Source of the DNA: Symsagittifera roscoffensis | Lineage: Eukaryota; Xenacoelomorpha; Acoela; Convolutidae | Direction: 5' to 3' | Length of the DNA: 64,000 nt | NCBI RefSeq assembly: GCF_963678635.1 | Contig: NC_087064.1 | Span: 35,225,716 to 35,289,715, forward strand | In this document: positions 29,402 to 40,800 of the stretch, piece after piece | Numbering within the stretch: position 1 is the first letter of the stretch | Layout: every line of letters starts with the position of its first letter | The notes under the pieces: model-generated | Seen by the model: the letters and a program-made list of their open reading frames with translations, nothing else | Told to the model about the DNA's origin: nothing | Databases searched by the model: none | Program-made: the position numbers and the translations under genes

Positions 29402-32400
29402 TTAATTTGTAATGGTCCAATTCAGTCCAGTTTTACCTTCAATAGCTGATGACGTTGTAGGCGCCTGGGGACAAACATCTACCACTCCGGCCCACACAAG
29501 TTGTCTAGAGAGCCAATCTAGACCATCTTCCAAACCAACTCCGGTTTGCGCATCACACGCCTGGATATGCCACTTTCTACCACAACAGATCTTGTGTAGG
29601 TTCAACTCATTGGTTAGAATCTCAACCCCTATTGCGTCTCGTGAGTCCTGTTTGCTAGCCAGCACTAGCAAGATGGCGCTCCTTAGATCTTTCTCCAACA
29701 TGAGTCGAGACAGCTCACTCTGTGCTTCCGAGAGACGAGACTGATCTGAGCTGTCTACTACGAATATTAGAGCCTGAGAAAACATGAGTTACAAGGAGGG
29801 TGAAGAAAAACAGATAACGGATTATAATCATCTAGATTGATATTTGTATCATAAATCACTCCGCTGTTTAATTTTAGTTATAACAGTACCAATTTGTTTC
29901 AGTTAGATAGAGTGAATACTGACAATCCCCGATACTCAAAAAACATTCAGTTACATAACCCTGATTGCTGTGATTGCCTAAAAACTGCTATTTTATCTTT
30001 TCCCGCAGCTCAGACGAACTTCACTTTTAGACTACAACTAACATTTTTTTGTGAGAAGACACGATTATTCTCTAGGATTGCTGTTAATCACAAGCAAAAA
30101 TTCCGTTAAATTATAATAATGAGATATAAATTTGAGTGTTCAAGCCCAGAAAAAAGCCACTATTCCCGACCTGTGTGTTGAGATAGTAGTGTTTCCACAG
30201 TGGCCTCAACTTCGGGTCTCCACCCACATCCCAGATGTTGAACTGAAGGTTCTTGTACTCCACAGTCTCAACGTTGAAGCCGATGGTGGGCAGAGTAGTG
30301 GGCACGAACTCGTTCTGCTTCAATTTGAACAGGATGGATGTCTTGCCTGCATTGTTCAGACCCAACATCACCAGACGCATCTCTATCTTCGGACCTAGCA
30401 CACATTCAGAGTGTATCGTTAATGCACACGCAATCAAAAAAGAGCACACTAGAGGCCATTACATTATCTACTGTAAGCCTAATGTAGGTTATAAAGTATG
30501 CATTTATTGTTCGTGTCATTCGCAGAGTTTTATTGGGCTAGTGGAGCTACAAGTTCAAACAAACCTATGTGGACCCTATTGTCCCTGGTGAATGTGATGG
30601 GCACACTGGGATCACATGATGACACATTCACAACAGCTCCATTTCCACCTCCACTATTTGCCCCGTTGGACCCACTGGTGCCGTAAGAATTGGAACTAGA
30701 TGATCCGCCGCTGCTAAGAAGCTCCTGCAGTTGAGACTGTTGCCATTGAGCTGCGTCTACAAGACGACTGATTTCCGACCTGAAAAATGTAGCAAACAGA
30801 CATTTGGAAAAGTTTCACTCATCTGACAGGAACCGAAAGCATTTTCATAGAAAAAATGTGACATCATATATCTTTCGTGATTGAAACTTTTAAAAATCAA
30901 CTAACCCAATTTGAGAGAACTGGATCAATAGATTATTTTTTCCGCTGAGAAATCTGAAAATTAAAATCCAATTTTGAAACTGAAAGCCATTCACGGTTTT
31001 TCTTGCACCATTTGCACATCGTAGCAAAGCATCGAAAACCAGCGTATGTGCAACTTTATAATTCAAACCTTAGCAAGATCTTGTTCGATGTTCATCTCAA
31101 TTCGTTGAAGTCCTTATAAAATTAGCTATTCAATTTGGCTTACCTGCGCACAATTAGGTCGACATCGCCCAATGTCGACTGCCTCTTCAGGTCAGTCTCA
31201 GTGGAGGTAAGCTGGGAGAGAATCATGGTCAGAGTCTGCATGCTCTGCTGTAGTGCTAGCTTCTTCTCCCTCACATACGTGTTCACTACAGATAGAGCCA
31301 CTTCCTCTTGGCGCCTTAGATTATGCCGCAAATCCTCAAAATAATCATGCACCTGGCAACAGAAAAAACATCAGCTGCAATTTGAACCAAAAAATGATTA
31401 ATTTGCGATTGTTTGAGACGTGTTTTGATTAGATGGATGAAATTTAAATTGCCAAACTTTCTTTAACTTAAAAAAATTTCGAACTATAATAATCTGATCT
31501 ACAGATTTTTCTGATCAACGTTTACTGCCTCAAATTAAAAAACATCAAACCTGTTGTCTGGCAACTAGCGCTGTTCCCCTCACGTTCGTCAATTGTCCAT
31601 TAGGCCCCGTTGTGACTCCCGCTGCGTTCGCATTTAAATCAGATCCCAAAACACTCAAAGAACTTCCTGTCGACGATGGGGATCTAGTAGAGGTTCCTTC
31701 TATAAGCTGCATACAGGCGTTCAACTTTCGTATGTAAATGGTCACGTCGTCTGAGAAGTTGTTAATGATATTCAGGCAGCTGGTCAACAACGACTTGATC
31801 GAATCTGCTTCATGGATCAATAGGTTGAACTTATGACCTTTGTGGGAACTGAAATCTCTACAAAGATAGCACATCATTGGAAGCTGGAACTGCGAGATCA
31901 TTTGAGACGACGAGGACTGAGTCGAGGAGTTCGGGGGAATTGAGGTGGGTATCTGGCATGCCGGTTCCAGGCATACTAGCTCTACAGGGTGTCCCGGATG
32001 TAACCTGCACTGGGGTCTCTGGCGTGTCGGAGCTTCGCAGATCGGAATTCGCTTATGCTTTGACAGTGTCTTAAACAAATCCGTTTTTAATTAATTTTAG
32101 CAGCACAGCGTTTTTCTTATTTGGATTTAGACTCCCAACTAGTTAAATAAATAATAAGCGTGCATATTTGGACTTCCAGAGATAGCCATTATCCAAAATA
32201 ACCCCACGGGCACCCACGATGATAGCGGGCACAAACCCACTCGTAAATAAGTCGAAATAAATACTAACATTGGTAGAATGAATGATTTCTGAGCACTGCT
32301 GACATAAATTAGTTGCACAAGTCAAGCAATACAGTGTTGCCACATGAAGTTCGTTCTCGTCGCACTTCCGGTTAATTGCAACACTATTAGGACTGAGCTG

Positions 32401-33001
32401 CGGAGAAACAGCTGACTCAGAGTGGGCTCTCAAACGAGCGCTCGAAAAACTTGGATCGACAGTGCAATTCGAAGCATTCCCTCGTCCCTCTAATTGAGAA
32501 GAATCAAGAACTTCGAGAAGAGAGAAATTTTTGTTGAGTTCAGCCACACCAGCTGTAACAGATTAAATCATTGAAGTTTAAATCATTGAAGTAAAGATCA
32601 AATCATTGAAGTTATTAAACTTCAATACAAAAATCAACAACACAGATGAGCGTACTGGTTATCATGGGATATAATTGTTGGCCGCCTTTTTGTTATAAAT
32701 AACTTCAAAATATCCTTCCACAAACAGGTTCGCTCTTTAAAGTTTTTCACAAATGCTCAAACTCTAGCTGATAATTTAGAAAATTAAAAAATAACTTACC
32801 GGGAGGGACAAAAGTTGAGCTACGATCGAAAGGGCAGATGATGTTGTTTGAGGAGGTTCCATTGTCCTCAGTCGACAACAGTCTGGAGAGGCAACTTGTA
32901 CAAAGAGTGTGTCCACACAGCAGCAGTCTAGGCACTCCTTCTCCGGAGGAAGAGAAGCCGTTTTCACAAACTTTGCACCGAGGCGACGCTGAATTCGACA
33001 T
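29402..33001 (-). CDS. TRIM23: TRIM23/ARD1: RING/B-box E3 ubiquitin ligase with C-terminal ARF GTPase domain
   Basis: Seven coding exons, all GT-AG: 33001-32800, 32552-32269, 32069-31551, 31352-31144, 30779-30565, 30394-30171, 29773-29402; together 674 aa plus TAA, in frame throughout. [12 protein letters not shown]...[18 protein letters not shown]...CPFD. B-boxes: [17 protein letters not shown]...HSTNTLSKHKR and [15 protein letters not shown]...[14 protein letters not shown]. Coiled coil: [20 protein letters not shown] and on. Linker: [22 protein letters not shown] domain: P-loop GLNNAGKTS, switch [18 protein letters not shown] with [13 protein letters not shown], then SKQD where the family has NKQD, and CDAQTG. 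Known TRIM23 is an atypical E3 ligase with antiviral and autophagy roles in mammals. It is ~100 aa longer than human (574 aa): Ser/Gly/Asn-rich insertions in exons 3 and 5 and a short tail. The start was chosen as the ATG just before the RING; an upstream in-frame Met adds 9 residues. Confidence 0.95.
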
Positions 33002-33297
33002 CTTCGATCTCGCTTTAAAAATTTTCACTACAATGATTTCCTTGTCAATCAGTGGTTAATGTCAATCATGTTCATTTCATTCTCCATATTTGATGCAGCA
33101 CACTTTTTCATCTCTGAAAATACCCCAAACTTGAAATCAACGGAATAAAACCGAGCGAAAAAAATAAGAAAGCAAAACAATAAAAGCCCAAAATTTTACC
33201 GGGAGTTTCAACAAGCTGATTTTGGGTTCCGGTTTATCTCACAGGGGCGAAAGCAAAAAGTTGTTGAGGTATTAAACCGAGTCAGAAACTTCACGTC
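33002..33297. promoter_or_regulatory. TRIM23 upstream region, cut by the giant LTR element
   Basis: Only 296 bp separate the TRIM23 ATG from the 3' LTR of the giant retrotransposon. This must hold the TRIM23 5' UTR and any remaining native promoter. AT-rich; no distinctive core element recognised. The bases next to the LTR, ACGTC (33293-33297), are the expected left target duplication; the right partner is lost in the N gap. Confidence 0.5.
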
Positions 33298-34598
33298 TGT
33301 AACATTCGTCTACTGCAGTCACACATGAGGCTTAAGAAAAATAGGCCCTATAACCACTGGCTCAAGGGTCAGGGACACTATCTCTTGTGTTTTTCTACCT
33401 CAAGAACGGTCGGAGCCAGTTCGGTTCGTTCGTGACATGAGACTACGACCCGTTACAGCTTAAAGGCTACTACTAAAATATCCCCCCACTCTAGAATTAG
33501 AAACGTCCCCATACTTAGGTCTCTAGATACCCAAAATACATGAACGCCGTTAAAAACCGGGTTGGAACAATCCGTTAAGTTGCTTTTTTATTAGACAGTG
33601 GAACTTTGATCCATTTCAGATGGATCAACCTAAAACTCGCCTTACCTCAACATAACAATCATAAAACACACTCTAGAATTTAAATTTGTACTCACATAGT
33701 AGCACGCTCAAGAAGTGGGAAATAATCCAGTCGGTAGTTAACTCAAGAATTAAATAACGTAACTAAATGAGTCTAATGTTTTATAGTTTTAACAATGAGA
33801 ACGAGTTTATACTCTAGACAATAGTTTTCTTGTGAACCATTAGGACACTCAAGCTGTCCACCTTTCCACCGAAGGTTCACTCTAGTCCAGTTCCGAATAA
33901 TACTCCAGTCGTTATAATCCAATTCGAGGGAATGCTCTCGTCTCTGTCACAGATGGGACAGCTCTACTCTCGATTATTATAGTGATGGAAATTGCGAATA
34001 GCAATTTCCTACTGCTTTTTCTTACAACTTTCCCGCGTGTGCGACTCAATTGTTCTGATATTGTTCTAACTTCTTTTTCTGATTTTCAGTTCTCGCGAGA
34101 AAATCGTGCATGACAGGTTCCATTCGAAATTTTGAAAAATTAAATTTCACTCCAAAATCAAGTGTTTTTTTGCTCCTCTCAAGGTCAAACTTCCAAATAT
34201 GACCGACTGGCACATACTCCCCGGACTCGAGATCGATGTCCTCATCGCGCGCTGTCTTCTGCCAGTGAGTCCCAGAAAAACCGAGTGTTGCTCAAGATAC
34301 AGTGCCAGTGGTCATTTACAGAAGTTTGCAGCAGATTTAAGCTTATCTAAACCCCAAAATTCACAGCCATTTAAAATTTTCACACTATTGCTAAACAGCA
34401 ACCAAAATCTGCATACACCTGCACCCTTGAATTTTCGCTTTTCAAGCCAATCATTTTAAAATCTCTTTTGTCCTATTCAATCAGGAAATTGTCATGCAGC
34501 ATTTCGATTTATATAATAAATATAGTATATTAGTAACAATATTTGCTTTGTTAAAATTTCTTTTTCGTGAATCCAAGTTTCACTCGGATCCACGCTCA
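33298..34598 (-). repeat. 3' LTR of the giant retrotransposon
   Basis: The start at 33298 is set by the repeat with 55139. The end at 34598 is inferred from a TG (minus) just after the polypurine tract and gives 1301 bp. The homology itself is verified only to about 34079, where the other LTR runs into N. It contains a 9-bp-stem hairpin, GGAAATTGC/GCAATTTCC, at 33987-34009, and eight CTCAAG hexamers. Confidence 0.8.
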
Positions 34599-34615
34599 AG
34601 CCCCCCTTCCCTCTC
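34599..34615 (-). promoter_or_regulatory. Polypurine tract before the 3' LTR
   Basis: On the sense (minus) strand GAGAGGGAAGGGGGGCT abuts the inferred LTR start TGAGCG. The same GAAGGGGGG core recurs in the pol-ORF3 spacer (43810) and in the leader (54430-54468). Confidence 0.65.
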
Positions 34616-34644
34616 AAGACTCAAGATCCATCCGATTTGCCCAT

Positions 34645-37600
34645 TCATCTCGTACTCTTCGCCTTGGAGGTACTGCATCCTGAAGTGCTAGATGCGGCAA
34701 ACTGTCTCAACAGTTCCTCTTCATCATCGGAACTAATCACAATCTCCTCCCAAGCCTTCAGCTGTTCATAGGATCGCATCCATTCTCTCTGCTCCTGCAA
34801 CTTCTTTGCTTGGTTGGGTAGTGCCTTCACCCTAGCTTCTCGGTTCAAGCAAAAGGAGTTGTGCAGGCTCAAGCTCACGTTCTTCGCCAGGTCTTCCTCT
34901 AGTATCGACTCCCTCGCTTTGGTATTGTCTCTAGACATCTTACCCACTCTTTTCCATCCTGTCGTGATCGCATTACGATGGGTTAGCAGGGGTCTCTTGA
35001 AAGCTTCCGGCCCAATCTCGGCCTGGAACTGTCGATACTCTTTTTGATGTTTTCTCATGTGATCTTTCGTTGTCATGTACAACCAAGACGTCAGTGTCGC
35101 CCGAAACCATGGAAAGTACCTCAAGCGACTCCATACGTGCCTGACTTCCGTCGGTATGGCGAATACTTTGCACGCAGTCTCAAACAACTCGAGTCTCCTG
35201 CTGTAGTCTATCGCGTATATTGACTCAGCCGTTGGCGTCGTCGCCTCCCGATACTTCGTTATATTCTCTTCTATCCATCTCAGAGCTAACATCGTACTCA
35301 CTACTAAGAGCGTCACCTTCTGCCGGTGATCCGGTAGTCCGATCGACCGAATCTCTTCCACATCCCACACCAGGCAAAGGTTCTTGTGATCTGGATACCA
35401 CACCGTTTGTGCCAAACAGTGGCATGGGCATTCCCCATGAGAGATCTCAATGCTCCTGAGATTACGCTCCCCTGAGGCTTCCAAGAGAGGCTCAAGCTCC
35501 ATCATTTTCTCGTGCATCGTGTCGTTATCTTCCAGGTTCGGAGTACTTCCCACAGGTTTTCCGATCACGTTTTGTCTCTCGTGATCGCTTGTGTTTTCTC
35601 TTTCCAACTTCAGAAGATCTTCTCCCCAGATTTCGCTTAAGTCATCTCTCAATTCTTTTGGTACTGTCCCTTTGATTTTTCTCAACAACTTGTGCGAGTG
35701 ATGCGACATCCGAGCCAACCTCACGCACTTGGGCACTGAGAAGGCCTTGTCCACCAGTATTCTCTGGCTGGACACTTCCACCATCGCCATGTGTAGCGGG
35801 TAGTGACTTCCGCACAAGTTGGCCATCATTGACCCTATCAGCGATTTCGCGTTCAATGGCAAGCCATAAGCTTCGCTCATGGGAAATCCCATTTCCGCCT
35901 CAAGACCAACCTTCCAGCTCCGGATGTGTTTTTGAGTCACCTGCAACACCCCGGGCCATGATTCTACGCTCAACGCCGTCACTAAATGATGTTCAGATTC
36001 CAGTCTCTCCAGTGCCTGCAGACCACACATTCTCGAGAAGAATCCGAGAGCTGTCGCTATATTCACCGTGGTTCTCGCGTAACATTCCGCTATTATTTGC
36101 ACTTCACTTTTCTCCCTTTCTGTGATGTCTTCGAACCAAGTGACCAGGTCTTCTTTTTGAAACGACAGTATTCTGACGCATGACCGTCCATCGCAGATGT
36201 GCTCTCCGTTCCCACACGTCGAATCCAGACAGCTACCCGGCTCCAATTTCTTTGCTGACCCGGGGTCGCTCGTCCTTTCGCTTGGCTCTTGCATCTGGGG
36301 CGTGATTAGCTTATGTAGCACACTCAACTTCGCCAGATCTTCATCTTCCGTTGGTGCTAACCACACTCGCTCGGTGGTTTCCTCGATTAGACTCGCATGG
36401 GGATGTGGACACCAGGAGGGTCTTAGTAGCTTCCATATCACTCCCAAGTTCGTGGTTAACAAGCCATTTCCACCGCCCATGTTCACTTCAACTCTCTTGT
36501 TTGAGCGCGGTATGCTTATCACCTCTGGTGTTTTCTCAAGAATCAGGCCCAGGCTCGGCCCTTCTTTTTCCACCGCGTCTATTTCCATTATTCTTTCTGT
36601 CCAAAACTTCAGTAGCTCCGCTACCTCATGGTTTCTGTGGGCTCCTCCAGCTTCCGAGTCTAAGAAGGGATTGTAGGCTATTCCCATCACTCCAGACACA
36701 TATTGGTATTCCCCCTTCTCACTGAGTCTCGAGTACTGTTCTGACGAGGCCAGGTTACGGTGAACATCATGTTCTTCCTCGAACTTCTTATTAGAGAACA
36801 TCCGTACCTCGTCCAGCTTTCGATGGTTCTCTAAGGATAGTCTGGAACCATCTTCTTTCTCTATTCCTGTACTCTGATATACGTTCAAGATGATCGTTGA
36901 GACTCTTTTCTCCATGGTTTTACTTCCACTTGCTCTCTGGTGGCATGCCAGGATGGTGCTATCAGACATCATTGACATTATCCATCTCAAAAAACATGTG
37001 GCATCTTTTCTTCTAGCCAGGCTCAAGCCTGAATTGTCCCTGGCCACGTGTTGCATCAGTGCCTGATACACCTCTAGCTTCTTGCTTCCCAACTTCAGCC
37101 TGTCATACGAGGTCAATGTCTCCAACTCTATTCCCACCAGACTCCAGGTGAACATTAATTGTCCCGCAGTTCTAACGAAGGGATTCGCCATTAGTGGCGG
37201 TGCTGATGAGGATGTCCTCATCGCCTCTTCAAAATGATCCTTCAACAAACTCTGCCAGGACCTCTTCAGATGACTTGCCATCTCTATCTTATTAACCTCG
37301 GCTTTTTGCTGGGTGGCCCAATTGCGTCGCTTGCGAGCTATTCCACTGTCCAACTTCTTCAAGCAGTCCTCCATTTCCTTCAATGTTTCGAGGGCCACCC
37401 ACCACGTCCGGGAAGTGTTCCTCGTCTTGTTCCTCTCCAATGGATCACTCGTCACTTGTTTGCCCATGTCCTGATGTGCCTTCGAGATCCATTCTTTGCC
37501 GATCTCCACTTCCCCTACCTGTCCGTTCGTTGAACCTCTCTTCACGTTTATCTTCTGAGGCTTGAAGTCTTCTTCTGACGTCGAACTGGCGGAAACCTCT

Positions 37601-37806
37601 ATTTCGTTTTCTACTTCAAGTGGTTTCCTGAGCTCCGAGCTGTTCTTGTATGCCGCCGTCTTGCATCGAGCCAAAACGATGGGCGCCGTCTCTCTCAAGT
37701 TTCCTTCCGAAACAGCATCCACTGAAGGACTACCCCATCCTTCCACTTCTCTCTTCCTCTTGCGAGTCTTCACATCTCTGCTCGAGGGTGTTGTGGCTAT
37801 CATCAT
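34645..37806 (-). CDS. Giant-element ORF4, unknown protein with SIM-like motif
   Basis: 1053 aa from an ATG at 37806-37804 that overlaps the ORF3 stop as ATGA; further upstream the frame is open only by a TTG. No signal peptide or membrane span. The N-terminus is basic (RKRKRE, possible nuclear signal). The middle is globular and helical, with a Cys-rich stretch, CLDSTCGNGEHICDGRSC, that could bind metal. A second Cys/His cluster is HGECPCHC. The C-terminus has IVISSDDEEE, the classic layout of a SUMO-interacting motif (hydrophobic core plus acidic run), followed by a Ser/Thr-rich tail. I do not recognise a family. Its position where retroviruses keep env or accessory genes, and the ATGA coupling, suggest translation by reinitiation after ORF3 on the same mRNA. 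Confidence 0.8.
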   Translation of the reverse strand: MMIATTPSSRDVKTRKRKREVEGWGSPSVDAVSEGNLRETAPIVLARCKTAAYKNSSELRKPLEVENEIEVSASSTSEEDFKPQKINVKRGSTNGQVGEVEIGKEWISKAHQDMGKQVTSDPLERNKTRNTSRTWWVALETLKEMEDCLKKLDSGIARKRRNWATQQKAEVNKIEMASHLKRSWQSLLKDHFEEAMRTSSSAPPLMANPFVRTAGQLMFTWSLVGIELETLTSYDRLKLGSKKLEVYQALMQHVARDNSGLSLARRKDATCFLRWIMSMMSDSTILACHQRASGSKTMEKRVSTIILNVYQSTGIEKEDGSRLSLENHRKLDEVRMFSNKKFEEEHDVHRNLASSEQYSRLSEKGEYQYVSGVMGIAYNPFLDSEAGGAHRNHEVAELLKFWTERIMEIDAVEKEGPSLGLILEKTPEVISIPRSNKRVEVNMGGGNGLLTTNLGVIWKLLRPSWCPHPHASLIEETTERVWLAPTEDEDLAKLSVLHKLITPQMQEPSERTSDPGSAKKLEPGSCLDSTCGNGEHICDGRSCVRILSFQKEDLVTWFEDITEREKSEVQIIAECYARTTVNIATALGFFSRMCGLQALERLESEHHLVTALSVESWPGVLQVTQKHIRSWKVGLEAEMGFPMSEAYGLPLNAKSLIGSMMANLCGSHYPLHMAMVEVSSQRILVDKAFSVPKCVRLARMSHHSHKLLRKIKGTVPKELRDDLSEIWGEDLLKLERENTSDHERQNVIGKPVGSTPNLEDNDTMHEKMMELEPLLEASGERNLRSIEISHGECPCHCLAQTVWYPDHKNLCLVWDVEEIRSIGLPDHRQKVTLLVVSTMLALRWIEENITKYREATTPTAESIYAIDYSRRLELFETACKVFAIPTEVRHVWSRLRYFPWFRATLTSWLYMTTKDHMRKHQKEYRQFQAEIGPEAFKRPLLTHRNAITTGWKRVGKMSRDNTKARESILEEDLAKNVSLSLHNSFCLNREARVKALPNQAKKLQEQREWMRSYEQLKAWEEIVISSDDEEELLRQFAASSTSGCSTSKAKSTR

Positions 37807-40800
37807 TGATTCGACCTCTCCATCCACTCCTTCCAACTCTTGCCTCCCCCTGCTCGAGCCTTAAGGATATTAGTACTTTTAATCATATTACTAGTCCCAA
37901 CCTTATCCCTTTTCATATCATCAACCATTTTATCCACAGTTTTTTGTTTCAGAGTAGAACTGTCCTCACATTTCTCTTTTCTAGTCTTCGATCGTGCGTT
38001 CCTCAGCTCCACTAGCTTGTTCAGCAGCTCTTTTCTTGCTTTCTCATCCAGGCCCGTTCCTATCAGGAGCGGTTCCCCGAATCTCACTACTGCGTCCCAC
38101 AGTTCCTTCTTGAACTTGTCCAGCGTCGTCTCGCTGCCCACTTCTCGATTGAATTCCTCCAGGAATTCCTGCCAAGCGTCATCCTCGAGAGATCCCAAGA
38201 ATATGTCCCTGTTCCCTTCGAACGTGTTCTTCTCCCTTTCCTCCGAGCTCAAGAGTAACATCCCCATATTGAAGGTCTCACCTGCCAATGGCAACTCTAG
38301 GTTCTTCCGCGGGGACGGGTTCAGAGGTGGGGTGGCAGTATCTGCCCAATTCTCTTCGCTCAAGTCTTTCAACAGCTCTTGAGTGGTGAGTTCCTCCCCT
38401 GATGGCCCTGGTTCAGGCGTATTCCCCACCTCCATGTCTTCTCCAGCTTCACTGAGAGTTTCATCCATACTCTCTTCCTCTGATTCATTTCTTCTTCTCT
38501 CGAGAATTCTTTTGAGTCGATCCTCCACGGGTCCACTCCTCTTGTCTCCAGGCGTGTCTACAGACAGTGGTGACGGTGTCGTAGGATCCAGCTTTTTATA
38601 TTCCGTCAGGGCTACATGCAGTTGACCTGCTGCATCTAGTTCTGTTCCCTCCTGTGTCACTTCTACTTGTTCCAAGCCATAGGGTGCCTTGTATTTTCTC
38701 GTGGCAAGTTTCATTTCGTCCACCAATGCGACGTGCCCCTCCATCACGATCATCCTGCCATCATCCCATATGGGTAGCATATTCTCAAGTCCTTCCTTCT
38801 CAAGAGTCCTCAAGACTTTCCGCACTTCATATCCAGGGGGCTGCGAACCTCTACTCTTTTTCGCTTGCGTCGTCCACGAATTTACCTTCATCTCGCTGGT
38901 GTGGAAGTAGACTGCCGCCGTGTAGCCGATGAACAGGGGATCCCAGCCATCCGTGAAATGCCTCTGCGTTTCCTCCGTCATCATCTTCGCCATTATGGAG
39001 GGAACCACCAAGGGACTATTCATTCCCAAGGTCATCCTCCTGACTGTCGGGAACTCAGGCATGGTGGCTGGTAGGATTTCTTTCTCCATTATGGCCTCCA
39101 GCTCCCTTTTGACTAGTGCAAAGCACTCCTTCCAGGCGCGGATTCTCAAGACTTCTCGTCCGTCGGCCGTCAATGGGTTTAGGTTCCAAAAATTTGGATA
39201 CATTTCAATGGGGCCCTCTCGCTTGCCTCCCATTCTACATTGCATTTGTCCCCTGAAGTTGCACACCATCATCTCGGCATCTTTCACTTTTCCGAAGAGT
39301 ACCGTGTTGCTCATACGCGCCCTGAGCACCTCCTGCTGACACCAATTCAGCGCTGTACCATCCAGTACGCTGATGAGACTCAAGTGCGTCACCGAGTGAC
39401 GATACGTTATCACCAGGGGATCTGGAAACGCGTACGTCACTGCTGGACCATAGATGCAGGTCACCACCTCCTCTAGACCCCGGATTATCCCCATTGGGTC
39501 CAACCTCATTGCCAGGCACAGGTCCGTCAACAGAGGCATCCCTCTGTTCGCCTTCTCCCATTCTTCTCTCGAGGTTGGGTTCTCATCTTCACCCGTCATG
39601 TATCGATTCTGCATCATGAGGTATTGCACCAGCAGTGTCTTCAACCCTGCGGCACACTTGTAGGAGCTGGTTTCAATGCTCGTGTGGACTCTCCCCATAG
39701 ACAGAGGTTCTCCATATTCCATTAACCGATGAAACGACACCAATTCCCCATGGGTCAAGAGTACTAGTGCCAGATACCCATCAACTCGAAGTGTCTCCAC
39801 TCCTCGACTAAACATGTATGCTGGGCCCATGTTGAACAAGTATCTGGGGTAAACCAAATACAGGGCCAAGAGCAGGCTGATGGACATGCCCAGTATCTCC
39901 TGTACGAAGGCTCCGAAGATAGTCGCCGTGGTGCCGAACACTCCTGCCAAGAATTCTTTCTCCCAGCAAGGACTCAAGAACTTGAGAATCTCGTAATCTC
40001 TCCTAGTCTTCAATTCGCCGTTGGCGTGCTCTCTCCAAAATCCTCCAATCGTCACTTCATTGGCGGCCGAGACAAATCTAGCCACCGTCATGTCTCTCGC
40101 TTCAGCTAGCTCCAGTTGCTTCTCTAGAAAACTCCAGATTTGTTTCACGAGGAGTGGTGCTTCCTCCCTCGTTTTATTCGTGACGTTCTCCAGCATTGGT
40201 GTCAGGAATGGCCACCAGCCATTCTCTTGAGTCAAGCGATATTTCATCGATTCTAACTGTTTCTCCGTCTCGACCACATTTCTTCTCTCGTTGCTGGGAC
40301 CTCTAGACCTGCTGGTGGAATTTGCGACTTTCACATCCATACTCCGGAACCACAGGCTGGCCGTCAACTGGTTTATCGCCGGGTAGTCGTCCCCGATGAC
40401 TGGGCTGAACTTGAGTTGTCTAGCAAAGTTCGATATCTCTAGCAAGAGTACCTCATCCAATACAATCAGGACGTCGGCCAGTCCGTAAAAACCCCTCAGT
40501 GCATGAGATATGTCAGCCCATGCCGCCGGCAATTCTGATTTGTAAAGCCTCAAGTTCGATGGCTCCAGCTCTCGATTGGGGGCTGCCATCAGAATCCGCC
40601 ATTCACTCCCTTCTGCTATCAGGATCAAGACCGCGTACACGAATTGTAGGGCGGGTGGCATATTTGCGTATCCTGGGGATGTGGTAAACACCACCTTCGT
40701 CTTAGACCCAAATCTCGAGGCTACGTTCTCTTGTACCTCATTCATCGCCGCAAATAACGCCTGAATAGCCTCCCATATCTTCCTTGATGTCGGAATCTCC

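Noticed and set aside
30132-30591. Plus-strand ORFs opposite TRIM23 exons 5 and 6
   Set aside because: Antisense shadows of the ARF domain exons; the minus-strand exons have canonical splice sites and strong homology.
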